DNA of 64,000 nucleotides from Maylandia zebra (GCF_041146795.1 NC_135176.1:20061286-20125285), one strand, 5' to 3'. Counted from the first letter of the stretch, positions 1 to 24,882 are shown. The notes: generated by a model from the sequence alone, not told the origin. Program-made: numbers and translations.

Positions 1-2015
1 CTCCTCCTGCCGTGGAAAATGAGACGTACACCCCCTGTGTGTGCGCGCACACACACACACACACTTCAATAGTCATCAAGCATCAATGTAACAAACAGTG
101 ACACACGTATTATGATTATGCAGCTATTACTTTGTCAGTTTGTGTCTAATATATCAGCTATTCTTTTAGGGGCCAAACCCAAGCCTTAGCCATGAATCCA
201 CACACGCAGATTACATACACACTTTCTAGGCAAATATATAAAAGGCTGTAAGCTGAGACGTTTGAGATAGCCGACAAAACAGGAGAATTGGGCGGTGGTG
301 TGGCAATACTTATAATATCCTTCACGAACACACAAATGCACGTATAGCGTATGACACACGCACACGTTTGTGCACTTAATAAGATTTCTCCAAACACAAA
401 GAAAAAGAGGAAAGAGGAGTTTTGCACCGTATAGAGCGAAACCTTGTACATCCCCTCCAAAGTGGCGAGAATAAAGAATCTCATTCATGCCAAATTATCC
501 CTGTAATAACCTTTATGACCTCTGTTTGCGGCGCTGATCACACTGATGTTTGTCTTTATGAACCTTTAGTGAAGAAGCACTGAAGGACAGTCTGTAGATA
601 CAAAGCTGAGAGTCTATGGTGTGATTACTGTTCATCAGACGCTCATAAGCCACAATATTTAAACCTCAGTTTCAATTGTGTGGTTCCTCACGCCACACAA
701 TGGGGGTATGCTTAGGGTAGGGCATGGGAACACTGTCAGTGGATCGTCTGGGTCCTGTAAGTTGTGGAGTGTTTCCTCCGTATATCTCACTTGGTCTAGC
801 ACATCTTACATGCAGTATGATTGGACTGGAATCTGGAAATCTGGATATCCCGAGGCAGGGTCAAAACCCCGAACTCTTTGTCGTGTTTCTTGAGCCATTC
901 CAGAGAAGTCTTTGCAAGAGTACTAGTGCCTCAGGGAGTGTGCTTGGACTGCAACAGTGTCTAGATGCTGTGAAAGTAATATCCACATGAATGCCGGCAC
1001 CCGCTGCACTGCAACAAGAAGATCTGAGGTATTTACCTCATCTGTCAGTGCTTTTAATGTTGCAGATGATCAGCTTATATTATAATTGCCAAAAATCTTT
1101 CACAAACTGAAACTTAAACATCTGGTCATGGTGAAGTAAGAAAAAAAAGAAACACTTGGTACAAATCTGCAGGAATATGATATTTTGTACAGTGATTTAA
1201 GTTGTGTAACAATGTGGTGACAGGGAGTAGAATATTTCACTCCTCTTCCTGTGAATTACTCAAACACATGCAGACAGACCGACAGAACTGCTCGCACAGG
1301 GTTAAAACAACTGCCAAGGAGAAATCAGATTAAAATGAGGTTGGATCTTATTTCAGTTTTTCTCTGTCACTTTTTTTTTGTTCTTCTTCGCTCATGACCC
1401 ACTTTTCTGTGCTGCTGCAGGAGAGACAGAAAGAGGGGTGGGGTGGATGTTAAGGGAGGGATAACTTCAGTCCTCTCCTGTGACAGACAGAAGGGAAGAA
1501 AGAGAGCGACAGACAGACAGAGACGAGCGGCAGGAAAACAACAGACGACTCCTGCTAGTGAGCTGCTTTGTGTTTCGCTTGACGTAGAGGAAACACACAT
1601 TCATCTGAGCACTCAAGTCTGAAAGTGCGCCTTTGGGATGTAACAGAGCAGCTGATGTGTATTTGTGTCCCCTCTGCAAAGATCGATGATTACGTTACTA
1701 GAGTGCGCATGTACATGCAGATAAAACCTGTGTGTGTGTGTGTCTGCAAGTGTAATTCCACACTGTCACCACCCACTCATGAGTCCTGCTGTTTGACTTA
1801 TAAAAGCAAAATTGGTTTCTCAAATGCTTCCCGTGCATCTGAGGCCGCTGATTCTATCGAGGAGTGACAGCAGCTCATCCAAACACACAAACATCCTGTC
1901 CCACCGCGCCGTTCAAACGGGTCAGCGCACAAACCCTCGTCCACTGTGTGTCTGTGGGTGTGCGCAAGTGTGTGCGTAAGGAGAGAGAGAGAAGAGGCAA
2001 AGTGAGAGACAGTAC
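1..2015 (-). other. ebf1: EBF1 intron 6 (partial)
   Basis: No further EBF1 exon is visible here in any frame. The stretch holds a short CA tract at about 48-64, a polypurine tract at about 1980-1996 and otherwise unique-looking DNA. Confidence 0.6.
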
Positions 2016-14401
<12,386 letters not shown>

Positions 14402-15300
14402 TAACAAACCTCCTGAGCTCGATGCAAGTCCCTCCGTTTGCCTCTCTCCTCCCGGCTTTGCACTTGTTCTCTGGGGGATCCCTTTCAGTGACTCGAGCGG
14501 AGGAACCTTGAGACGCACTCTTGCTGCTGGTGCTGCGTGCGCTTAGAAAGACCTCAATCCAGCGTGCACCCTTTATTCCACTTTCTCTTGTCCTGAGGAG
14601 GGAGTTGGTGCTAAAACGGTAGGCGAATCATAATAAGTCATAAAATCCAGAACATCCAAGCACTTAAAAAAAGGGTTAAAAATCGCACGCCCTGTGCGTA
14701 AAATATGTGTGTAGGGTGGAAAAAGTCACTCCTGGTGCGCGTGGAAACCCACCGCTTTGGGCTGTCACAGAGAAAAAAACAGAGAGATCAGCTAGTACCC
14801 GGATCAGATGTCATCATTTTCTGACACTTCTTTCTTCCTCTTTTTTTTGCTCTCGCTCTCGTCTCTGCCTCAGCTCAGTGGTCCGGGACGCGCTGGCGTC
14901 GGTGATGTCCAGAGCTGCGCTGCTTCCCGCGGAAGACTCCCGAGCTCTCGCCACTCCGCTCTCTCTCTCTCGCTCGCTCTCCCTCTCTCTCAGAGGAAAC
15001 CGCTTTGTGACTCTTCCCAAAGGACCCTCTCTGAACCAAACACGGCTTCTCCCGCCCCGGGGGGAGAGAGAGAGAGAGAGAGCTGGGATGGAAAGGGAAT
15101 GAGGGGAGGGGACAGCACGGGAAGAGAAGCGAGGAGACGCCCCCAAACAAAGAATAGAGAGGAGTTAGGTCTGCCCCGCGTGCAGTGGCCACGGAACTCC
15201 TTCTCCCGCTGTCCTCCTCCGGTCCGCTTTCTCCTCGTTTTTTGAGGGGAGGATTTCTAATAAACGTTTAGAAGGTTTTCTGTAAATGTGGAGATGAAGT
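14402..15300 (-). promoter_or_regulatory. ebf1: EBF1 5' UTR / promoter region
   Basis: The 900 bp upstream of the EBF1 start codon are richer in G+C and CpG than the introns. They carry long CT/GA tracts (about 14960-14992 and 15064-15082), as expected of a TATA-less developmental promoter with a long 5' UTR. I cannot place the start site. Confidence 0.5.
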
Positions 15301-15769
15301 CCTGCGCGAATCCGTGCTGAAAGTTCAGATAGAGGAGCTGAAAAAGGGGGGGGGGGGGGGGGGGCAACGGCACTTCAGCAGAGTGGACATCACAGGGCAA
15401 TCTCAGACATTTAACCAGCGTGGGCAGTTTCGTTCTAGTCTATCTAAGAACAGAACAAACGCCCCAAAACACGATTTTAATCTTTCTGTCTCCATGACTC
15501 AAACCTTAGTCGCAGATTTAGTTTTTGTTTAAAATCATAGTAATTAAATAATGTAGCGACCCCACACCCCCACGAAGAAAAGAAGAAGAAAAATAAGGTA
15601 TGTTCGACCATAGTCCCGAGTCCACATCCTATTAGTCTATTTCTCGAGGCAGACCCGCAGCCTCTACATTTAGATCAAAGTTTTATTTACACCAGCTGGT
15701 TAGGCTCAATTATAAAAGCCACATTTCCTCGTCACAACATATCCCTGTTCCCCCCATTGTCTTCCTCGG

Positions 15770-15990
15770 GCCTGCTTATTGCAGCCTAGCGCCGCAAGAC
15801 ACACAAACAAAAGTGACAATAACAATAATTAGCTCAAAATAACAATGAACATAATTGAGGATAATTGCTACCAGATTTCCCCGCTTTGTTTCTCCCTTTA
15901 GCACCATCTGTTATTTGAAACAATTTATCACGCCGCCGAGGGGGGATTTAAACTAAATACAAATATTAATAGATAATTCGGTGGACTATT
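15770..15990. promoter_or_regulatory. Candidate conserved non-coding element upstream of EBF1
   Basis: A non-repetitive block packed with homeodomain-like TAATTA/ATTA and SOX-like ACAAT motifs (for example ACAATAACAATAATTAG) plus an E-box CATCTG. It lies about 1.4 kb upstream of the EBF1 start codon. EBF-family genes are known to be surrounded by ultraconserved non-coding elements. This is inference from composition; conservation cannot be tested here. Confidence 0.3.
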
Positions 15991-16876
15991 TTTTTAATAG
16001 AATAAACTGCGGCGTATTGATCTGTTTAGGTGCAAAAGGTCAACAACTTTAGCGGTGTTCGGCTGGCTGTGAAAATGACTGGCAGGGCGCACTGGCGCCG
16101 TTCCAGGCTTTTATTCCCAAAGGTTATTGAAAAACGCTCTTGACCTTGATTATGGAGAATAAGAGTCTTTTATGCTTCAGTTTTCTTGCTTATAGAGGAA
16201 GAAGGAGACGGTGGCGGATGAACCCGTGTGGGATATAAAGAATTTCATAGCTGAGGAGAAAATAATAATAATATAATGGAATGAATCAAAAATTGAGAGG
16301 TGTGAGAGGTGTTTGGATCGATCGGGAAGAAATCAAACACGTGTAACAGGAACAGATTATCCAAAAATAATAACGAACATATTTATCACCGCGTGTCAGC
16401 TCATGTAGGCCCACAGCTAAACTGTGGAGGAAATAAATGCTTGTGAATGTAATCAAACAGTGTTGGTTAGTCACTTTTTCAATTTTCAAAATATCAGATA
16501 TGATTGGTGAGGTTTCAGGAAGAAATATCGATTTAAAAAAAGGACTCTTTAAATTTCAGGTCATTAAAGTCAGGTTTGGTATATTTGCTCTCGAGGGACT
16601 ATAAAGGAAATACGGTATCAAAAGGCCACGGAGGTGTAATTGGGCATCACAGGTGGGGCTTTTAATACGGAAGTGTTAAAGTATTTAAGATTTCTGAGGC
16701 AAAATTCGGTGTTTAATAAAACGCATTCAGAAATAGACATTTTTGAGTTAATGCAGGAATGTTCATGAGCACTGCGGGAGATGTCAGATTAAAGAAAAAC
16801 GCTCAGAGAAAACACCGGTACTAACTTAGTGCGCGCAGTGATTCCCAACAGTGCGGGGACACAAGTAGCCCAAGGA

Positions 16877-16878
<2 letters not shown>

Positions 16879-16939
<61 letters not shown>
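16879..16939. repeat. (GT)n microsatellite
   Basis: About 30 uninterrupted GT units, intergenic. Confidence 0.95.
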
Positions 16940-16942
<3 letters not shown>

Positions 16943-17306
16943 CCAGCAGCGCTGTGGCCTTAGATTAGAGCCCAGCTAATCTAAAAACTAACACAACTGC
17001 GCCATCATGTGTTCACATCGTGCAATTGCAGAAATAACCCAAAAGTTGTAACGCCAAAATTAAACGGATGTAGTGCAACCTGTGATTATGGTGCAACATC
17101 TCCTTAAGCCGACATCACAATCACTAAATTCTTTGAGCCGTCAGTTTGTTTTCACTTTAACAGTCTTTTTACTCTATTTAGTCTGTTAAAGTAGAAATAC
17201 TCAGTGTCCTGTGTAAGAACGCTAATGCACAAAGTACAATTAAATGTTAACATTATTTTACTAGCAAGAATGACCCTGCCTTCACAAAAGTACAAAACTG
17301 CTTTAC

Positions 17307-17715
17307 ATACACTCACCAGCCATTTTATTAGGTACACCTGTCTTGCGACAGATTGGTGACGTGTTCAGGCTTTGTGCCGCCTCTCATCCTACGCTCAAAA
17401 CAACATCCCGGCAGCCACCTTTGTCAGCCCTCAGCCTCCTACTAGATGCACGTGTGGTACAAATGTGAAAATCCTAGGTGACTTCCTTCTTGAGTTATCG
17501 CAGTCATAAACTTGGGTGTCCCCTGACCATACCTTTCCAGGCTTTCGTGGCTGAGGGGTAAAATGATTCTTGAACATGAAGGAGTAATTTTGAGTAAGAA
17601 TTTGGTGACCGTGTGTGAATTGTAGCCTCAGTTTCCAGGTCTTAGCTGACAGCAGTGGCACCCAGTGTGGTCTTCTGCTTCAAGGTTTGATGTGTGGTTT
17701 GTTCAGAGATGCTCT
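17307..17715 (-). mobile_element. Tc1/mariner-like transposon remnant
   Basis: The left end has the fish Tc1-like terminus ACTCACCAGCCATTTTATTA followed by GGTACACC. On the minus strand a decayed transposase stretch, VPLLSAKTWKLRLQFTHGHQ, matches the central part of that family. The distance between them is far shorter than in a full element, so it is internally deleted and dead. Confidence 0.75.
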
Positions 17716-17734
17716 TCTGCATTACTTGGTTGTA

Positions 17735-18360
17735 ATAACACTGTAAAAAAATGTAGACTTTATGGTAAATTACTGGCAGCTGTGGTTGCCAGAATTTCAA
17801 CCTGAAAAATCAATTGTAAATGTAGAACACGAAACGGTATACTATTCTGGTAACCTTGAATTTCACAGTAAAGAGTTTTATATTTTTTTTTTTGTATTTT
17901 TTATTTTTTACAGTAAATAACTATGAATTTAAAAATAAATTATAAAATTCTTTATGGGTAATTCATGTAAAAACAACATACACTCCATTAACCTGATTAC
18001 AGTCTTACATTGTTAAATACAGTGAAACTGTATAAAATAAATATTAAAAAGTTCAATATTACAGTAAATTACTGGCAGCCGTTGTTTACCTGAATGTTAC
18101 TGTGGAAATTAAGTGCAGAATACATAATGGTATACTTTGTTGATAAATGTAAACAGTGAACTGTTGTTTTTTGTACAACAATTACATTGAAATAAAAAAG
18201 TAATATGATGTAAATCTGTTGTCAATATACACTTTTAATAAGCTTGATTACAGTCTCCTATTGAAAAAGTACAGAAGAGCTGTATAATACAATACATTTT
18301 TTTATTTAAAAGTTCATATTTACATACAATAACTGTTGTAGCCAGAATGTCCCCGAAAAA
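17735..18360. repeat. Diverged tandem repeat, about 260-300 bp unit
   Basis: The motif TAAATTACTGGCAGC recurs at about 17765 and 18064, with a decayed form near 18325. The phrase GATTACAGTCT recurs at about 17995 and 18245. At least two diverged units lie in tandem, probably a MITE-derived array. Confidence 0.55.
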
Positions 18361-18515
18361 ATTAAGGTCCTACAAATCAGAATCAGAATACTTTATTGAT
18401 CCCTGGGGGAAATTATTTTTTGTTACAGTGCTCCATTATAAACCAACATTAAGACAAGACAGACAATACACTAACTAAGAATAGTACAATATACACATAT
18501 ATATACATACATACA

Positions 18516-18516
18516 T

Positions 18517-18548
<32 letters not shown>

Positions 18549-18850
18549 CTTTATTTATAGAGCACATTTAAAAGCCTTGGGCATACCAAAGTGCTTTACA
18601 TAAAACAATAAAAAATAAAACAGTTCACACATTAACATCAAATACATAAAGGTAACGAATTATGTTCACAGATAAAAGCCACCAATAAGAGTAAACTGCA
18701 GCACATAGGTTATAGCAAGGTAAGACTGTACCACCATGATAAAAGACACCAATAATGGAAAGATAGCAGAGAATTTAATACAATAGGTCAATAGGTCACT
18801 GCAAGCAAGCAGTTTATGAGTGACTTATACATACATAAGTCACTCATAAA
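18516..18850 (-). mobile_element. Second retroelement 3' tail nested in the LINE remnant
   Basis: It starts with (CAA)n, then TCTTTATTTATAGAGCACAT and CAAAGTGCTTTACAT, the reverse complement of a common fish LINE/SINE 3' end. It sits inside the LINE 3' UTR. Confidence 0.5.
18813..18850. repeat. 16-bp perfect inverted repeat with 6-bp loop
   Basis: Arms 18813-18828 and 18835-18850 (TTTATGAGTGACTTAT and its complement) are exactly complementary around ACATAC. It lies at the junction of the nested insertion with the LINE remnant. Confidence 0.8.
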
Positions 18851-19112
18851 TAAATAGCTGAAAAAGAAACATGTGTAGTTATAGCAGCAAACAGTGTGTT
18901 AAGTGGATGCGTTGTACAGGGAGATGGCCACAGGCAGGAAAGATTTCCTGTGTCGTTCAGTGGTGCTTTTCGGTAATCTCAGTCTCTCACTGAACGTGCT
19001 CCTGTGACTGACCAGCATGTCATGGAGTGGGTGGGGGGTGTTATCCAACATTGTCTTTATCTTGGACAGCATCCGCCTCTCCGACACCACCTTGAGGGAG
19101 TCCAGCTCAAGT

Positions 19113-19268
19113 GTTGTTTTCAATAAATTGCATGATCAAAAAATGTTCCCATTTCTTCTTGTTGCATGTTGAAGCTCTACTTGGAACCTTGTTAAGACCC
19201 AAACATGCAAAATATGATTTTTTTTGCCATTTTTCAAGTGGTCTTAAACTTCTGATCGGGACTGTACA
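19113..19268. mobile_element. Tc1-like transposon end fragment
   Basis: It ends in AAACTTCTGATCGGGACTGT, closely resembling the terminal repeats of fish Tc1-like elements. The inner sequence is AT-rich and non-coding, and no partner end is seen nearby. Confidence 0.45.
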
Positions 19269-19444
19269 AGCTAAAAATAACAGCAGTATTGGTTTATATG
19301 ACCTATAAACCAAGTTTAGGTGTAGTTTATTTTCGTTATGTTGACTTTTTCGTACTGCGTACTAGCTAGCCTGACCGAGTTTCTATACAGCTGGGTGGTG
19401 CTATGTTACTGATGTTGAACTTTTTTTTGTTCATAAGGTTAGTT

Positions 19445-19620
19445 AGTAGAGTTTCCAACCATCCCATAAAAAACGGAATCGTCCCGTATTCAGAGAAATT
19501 ATTACGCATTTCGTATTGAGGTGAAAAGGAACACAGTTTGTCCCCGTACTTCAGCTAGAATAAAAAAGACACAGGGAATGGGGGGCACAAAGAAATACTT
19601 TTCTTTCTTATTCTCATTTA
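19445..19620. repeat. Interspersed repeat shared with 51540-52530
   Basis: It carries TTCCAACCATCCCATAAAA, CGTATTGAGGTGAAAAGGAA, and AAAGAAATACTTTTCTTTC. The reverse complements of these phrases recur, diverged, in UBLCP1 intron 10 (51870-51900 and 52480-52530), so both loci hold copies of one family. Confidence 0.5.
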
Positions 19621-20161
19621 AAATGTCTAGCTTTAAAAAAATAATTATCTGAATCTTACAACAAACAATTGATAGATTGATACATATATACCATCAGAAC
19701 AGTGTACATCACTGTCACAACAGCGTTTGTTTTCATTCAAAGGCTTTATGATTTTTCCTATAATGGTGAGCCGGTCAGTCAAAACGCCCGGGCCGATTTT
19801 TTGTCCCAGTCCAGCTCTGTATGCAGCTTATCTGCAGTCTGGAGTTACCTACATCTTCCTATTCAGAAGACAGAATTTCCAAGTTCTGAGTACAATCCAC
19901 ATGCCATTTGCATGTGTGTCAACAAGCGAACACACACACGTGTGTGTGTGCTTGAGTACAAAGCTAAAGCACGAAAACGAGCGCAACTGTTTGGGGATGG
20001 CACATTATCTAAACACAGTGAAAGAGCAAAGTCAGAGAAATCAAGCACCACGGCTAGCTCCGCCAGCCTGCTGCCAGTGTGAAATGACACATTTGTGGGC
20101 GCTTCCCATGGCAGCGGCATGAAAAGAAGAAGAGGAGAAAGGATGGCTGAGTCTGTGCTTA

Positions 20162-20627
20162 GCGGTGTTGTGTTACAAAATGATGGTCTGCCAAAAACGG
20201 ATCGGTCGTATTTAAACTGCCATAACAACTTGTTGGTCTACAATATGTGAAAAGATCTATCAAATGTAACCTTCATGAATGAAATGAAGTCATCTTGAGC
20301 CAGAAACAAAATTGCTATAACAAGGTAGAAGCGGCAATCAGTTTTTGTTAGTGATGTTTATATATGCTTTATTTATGCAGTTGAAAAAATGTGGTTGCTA
20401 TTAAAAATGTGTTTTTTAAGAGTAGTGTGGCCAAGAGGACAGCAGATGTTTCAAGAAATGTAAGAATAGTTGTGTAAAGATATTTTAAGTGGACCAAGAG
20501 GATAAGGCGTTTGTAAACCCTGTTGTGGGAAGTCTATCTAGCAAGATATGTAAAGATATTGGCCATAAAAAAACAGAGGGAAAGATAGGAAATGAGTTTT
20601 TGTGAGGCAATGAGTTGTTGGCACAAG
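20162..20627. mobile_element. Diverged copy of the 21155-21710 MITE
   Basis: It parallels the intact element along most of its length: GTATTTAAACTGC, AAGTCATCTTGAGCCA, AGGTAGAAG then GCAATCAGTTTTTG, and TTTGTAAACCCTGTT occur in the same order. The ends are decayed and it lacks about 90 bp. Confidence 0.7.
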
Positions 20628-21154
20628 ACAAGTGGTCGTTGTGACACCATGACAACAAAGAGGTCCCATAAATGGGGCTGGGCTGTTTGTGTCGCCACAT
20701 GATGGGCGAAGAGAATGGGGAAAATTCTTCTATTTCAAGTGCACATGCTGTACATCGTGCAAGCAGCCTTTCCAAATTAGCTGGAGACCACGCATTTTTT
20801 CACTCAAATACTCAACACATTTCACACATTCACACCTGCTTTTTGCCCTGCACACCTCTTTCTCTAATTATTTATCAACAACCACTCCTTTTTCACCTCT
20901 GCTACCTTGCCTTTATTACATCCTCTTAGCTAGCACCAGTGACTGGACAAAACACCTACCCACTGCTTTTCTCATCATTTCTTTTGTCACGGTCAATTCA
21001 TTCGCCTGGACGCATTAGCTAAACCAACTTTACAAAACAAATTTCCCCGAAGAGCCCGCTTCTCGGCTTAGCTGCCTACATTTCAGGACCTAGCTAAGGA
21101 CGGTACTTACCCACACAAACACATTTAACTTACCGAAAAAAAGCCACGGGGCTT

Positions 21155-21710
21155 CCGGTGTTGTGCCAAAAAGTGATTGTCTGCCAAAAACTGATTTCCG
21201 GTATTTGCCAAAAACTGATTGCTTGTATTTAAACTGCTATAAGTAACTTGTTGGGCTATACTATGTGAAACATATGTCAAATGCATCCCTTATGGATGAC
21301 ATAAAGTCATCTTGAGCCACAAACAACATTCGTGTAAAAAGGTAGAAGCCGCAATCAGTTTTTGGCAGTGACTTTTATATAACCGTTATTTATGCAGTTT
21401 AAAAGAAACTCATTAACATTAAAATGTCTTTTGTAAGAGTAAGTTGGCCAAGAGCACAGCAGAAATGGCAGCAAATATTACAATAGTTCTATAAAAATAT
21501 TTTAAGTGGGGATAAAGGACCGGATTGGTTATAATGCAAGTACAATAACACAGAGTTATAAAGATACTTGAAAAACGGATAATTTTTTAATTCTCTATAT
21601 AACCCCTTTGTAAACCCTGTTCACCGAAGTCTATTTACGAACATACGTAAAGATATTACACATAAAAAATACACAGAAACATTGGAAATCACTTTTTGGC
21701 ACAACACCGG
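21155..21710. mobile_element. Non-autonomous DNA transposon (MITE) with perfect 24-bp TIRs
   Basis: Positions 21155-21178 are the exact reverse complement of 21687-21710 (beginning CCGGTGTTGTGCCAAAAAGT). The 556-bp interior is non-coding and AT-rich. I see no convincing target-site duplication, so the superfamily is undetermined. Confidence 0.8.
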
Positions 21711-21777
21711 TCTGTCTGTGGGGTAGTCCACTTTACTCAACAACACCTCAGGCTGTCACTATGAAACAGCTGGTCGT

Positions 21778-24235
21778 GATTTATTTTTTTTTATTTTTTT
21801 TTTGCGCCTGTCCCGTTTGGCTCTTTTGCCCTCAGAATTGTTGTCTAAAGGCAAAGAAAGATGCCCAACGGATTTACTTTACCAAATTGACCATCCCAGC
21901 CTTGCCGTAATGGTCCATTTGATTCACCTTTTATTGTTTATTTTATTTTCACTTACTGAATACGGGACAGACTTGACTGGGGGAAAGAAGGGGAGAAAGA
22001 AAGAGGGAAAGAGAAACAGCTGAGAAGAGGGACGGGGGAGAAGGGCAAAAGACAAAAACCAACAGAATGAGCAGAAAAAAAATGCATATATCAATCACCT
22101 GGATCACCTGCTGAGAAAGAAAAAAGAAAGCAAGCAGAAGAGAACAAGAGTAATAGAATAAACAACATCACAATGATATATGGGAATATGACAGTAAATA
22201 CTAAATGTTAAACATTATTGTGCAGCACATAAGATCAACAGAACACAGTGTGCTTTGAGGTAGGAGCCAAAAAGGGTGTAGTTTGTGGGTGTGATCACCC
22301 GTGTGTACACCTGTGAGCATGGACGCGCTTGTTTTTTTTAAAAGGTTCCTTCATGTAATGATCTGCTAGAGGGTGTGGGGGGGCCACAGTCCCGTCCTCC
22401 AGGGCATGAAGCAGGTATGGTGGAGATCAAAACTCCAGACATCCAGAGGCCCCCAGAACACAAGAGACCAAGGAAAACCAACAGAGGGGCAGCCGCGCCA
22501 CTGTCCCGGAAAGAGCTGAGGAGAGTCCCAGATGAGGGTTCACTCAGCAGCCGCGGAGCAGAAGCCAGGGGGAGTTGCAGTGACGCGCCCGTAAGCTCCG
22601 CCGGCAGCCAGCCGTGCCTGAGTGACCGAGCCCCAGGCCGAGAGGCCGGGGGCACCCCACCTCCGAAGTGGCCCGAGCGAGCCCCAGGCTCCAGGCCCCG
22701 ATAAGCGGCCGCCAAGGAGTGAGCCGGTGTGTACCTGGATGCCCATCCCCGGACACAAAGAACCACCAACGCACCGATGTCTGAGGGAGTCCGCCACTGG
22801 CAGGGGAAGTGGTGGTGGGGGGAGATAGGCCTCCAAACCTTGGAGGGCCTGAGATGTCCCCAGAGAGGTGGCGTCTGATACCCAACCTGACATATAGACA
22901 CAGACATACAGGCACACACAGATACAAACATCCATTCCCACCCTCATGCTCTCATATGCACTTACTCCACACTCAACCAATGTGGAGACAGACATAAAGA
23001 GACGCTGTACACACGATCACACTCCCCAAGCGTACTCTACAAACCGGGTCTAGGTACCCTTGCCCCTGGAGGGGGGAACTGCACCCAGACCCAGGTGGTG
23101 TTACCCTTTTTCCCTGCGGTGGGGGGAGGCAGACCACCCGACTCCGCAGCAGCAGGGAGGCCCCACACTCCAGACCGCAGTCGGACGGCCAACTCCTCCT
23201 CCTAGCCCCCCTGCTCCAGCAGGCCGCAGAGAATGGGGGTGGGAGAAGACTCCAAACCTCCCTCCACCCGCTCATTGTAGTGTTGATGCATGTGTGTTCT
23301 AAGGTGCAATTAAAACCCAGGAGGGCATGGAGCTACCTGCCAGAGAGCAGCAGGTAAGCGCATGGTCCCTCCTGCTAGCCCTCAATGTCTAAGTGTATTT
23401 AAAATTGAGAGGTGGGCAACGATGCCAGGGGTGGGGTGTACACCCTGATGGTACTTTGGACTCCGTGTATCGTGCCCACCCCCAAGATCCTATATGTATG
23501 TGTAATGAGAGTGTGAATAATGTGAATGTCTAAGTTGTGGGATAAAATTGAGGCAGAGGCAGCCAGAAGGGGACAGAGAGGGGGGGGGGGGGGGGGGGGG
23601 GGGGGTAGCCTCCTCTGCATCCTGGTGACATACCCCTACTCCAAGGTCCTGCATGTGTGGGTGGTTGTGGTGGAGCGGGAAGGGGGAGGCAGCTGGAGAT
23701 GGGGAGGGAAGGAAGGGAGGGGCAAGTGGCCAGCTCCCCCGCTGACCCCAGTAGGCACCCCCATACTCCGCGACCCGCCAGGGAAAGGGGGCCCAGGCCC
23801 ATCCAGACCGGGGCCCAGTGCAGCAGCGCCTCCCGGCCCCACAGAGCCCGGGACAGTCCACTCAACCCCACCACAGAGAAAACTGCACCCACCCCACCAT
23901 CCACTCATCTTCCAGACTACATAAGACAATAAACACCCAGGCTGAGATCTTCCTCCACCTCTCCTGTATCTCCCCCTCCTGCAGAGAGAGTTCCTGAAAG
24001 ATGTGACAATCTCCCCCACCAGTTGAAGAGCCCCCCAGGTGGCTCGATGCACCGGCGGCACCCTGCTCCAGGGCTGGGCCCCCATGCACCCACCCGCCCA
24101 CAACCCCGGCAACACACCAACCAGGACCCAAGCCCCCGAGGCCCGGCCCGGGCCCCAGCCCAGAGACGGAGCGCCCCCAGAACCTCACGCCCATCCCAGA
24201 CCCACCCAGGGGCAGCCGTGATTTTGAAACGTAAA
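21778..24235. repeat. GC-rich interspersed repeat block (about 2.4 kb), class uncertain
   Basis: Composition changes abruptly from AT-rich to strongly GC-rich, with a T-rich left edge and an ordinary AT-rich right edge. The sequence is full of CCCCAG/GGCCC phrases and gives long overlapping Pro/Gly/Arg frames on both strands without start, splice or homology support. It resembles the GC-rich 5' untranslated part of a fish retrotransposon; the family is not identified. It includes a 26-base G run at 23580-23605. Confidence 0.5.
23580..23605. repeat. Poly-G run of 26
   Basis: Twenty-six consecutive G on the plus strand within the GC-rich block. Confidence 0.95.
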
Positions 24236-24880
24236 CGCTGGACCTCCTCTCAGCGTCAGGCTCCATCTGCCCTTCCCGAACAGAGATAAGCAAGTTTCTC
24301 CGTGACTGCAGCTGCCAGTCAAAGCTGTCGTGATGACGTTTCACCCCAATTTAACAGCTTTGTGTTACTAATTAGAATCAAACTTATAAGAAAGGAGACC
24401 CAATGAACATAAATCAGCCTGATGAGAACTACTGATAATGATAGAAAGCATCTTTGGAAAAAAAAAAGATCTGATTTTTTTTTTTCTTCTAATTTTAGCC
24501 CGACCCCAGTCCCATCCGCTAACATAGATGAGGGTTTTTTTATGACCTATACTGCAGCCAAGACACTAGGCGGTGATAGAGACGTTTTGGCTTCATTTTT
24601 GGGGAGCATGTTTCCTACAGTATTGCTGCCCTCTGCTGTTGCAGTACCTCAAAGTCAGACGCAACGGCTCAGTCACCTGATGCATTGTCTCCAAAATGTA
24701 CATATAAATGAGACTTTTCAAAGAAACTGATACAGCTTTTGTAATACATTCGACTGCTTTTGACCTTACGTACTACACCCATTATTATTTGCTTAACATT
24801 ATTTGTGTGGCATTTCATTTTAATTTCAGCAGGTGGTATCACACCCACTTTTCAGTCGCTTACCTTTTCCAAAACAATGA
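24236..24880. other. Intergenic DNA between the GC-rich repeat and RNF145 3' end
   Basis: Non-coding. A fragment at about 24535-24615 (TATGACCTATACTGCAGCCA, then GAGACGTTTTGGCTTC) resembles a common teleost dispersed repeat. Confidence 0.4.
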
Positions 24881-24882
24881 TC

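Larger units (their letters stand above)
15301..17306. other. Intergenic DNA upstream of EBF1
   Basis: No coding potential is recognised. It holds an 18-base G run (15347-15364), an AT-rich, low-repeat block at about 15640-16160 that could be a conserved enhancer, and a (GT)n tract at 16879-16939. Confidence 0.5.
18370..19112 (-). mobile_element. Non-LTR retrotransposon 3' end (CR1/L2-like), 5'-truncated and interrupted
   Basis: On the minus strand, 19112-18899 encodes an ORF2 C-terminus (SERRMLSKIKTMLDNTPHPL, then STTERHRKSFLPVAISLYN), typical of fish CR1/L2-type LINEs. The matching 3' tail (AATCAGAATCAGAATACTTT on the plus strand) is at 18375-18440. About 330 bp between them belongs to another insertion (18516-18850). 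Confidence 0.65.

Noticed and set aside
20672-21018. Overlapping frames of 85 and 109 codons between the two MITE copies
   Set aside because: No recognisable domain, no splice signals, and located in a repeat nest.
22338-24344. Long overlapping frames of 100-197 codons on both strands, rich in Pro, Gly, Arg
   Set aside because: They overlap on all frames in a GC-rich repeat block with few stops, without splice signals, homology or codon preference.
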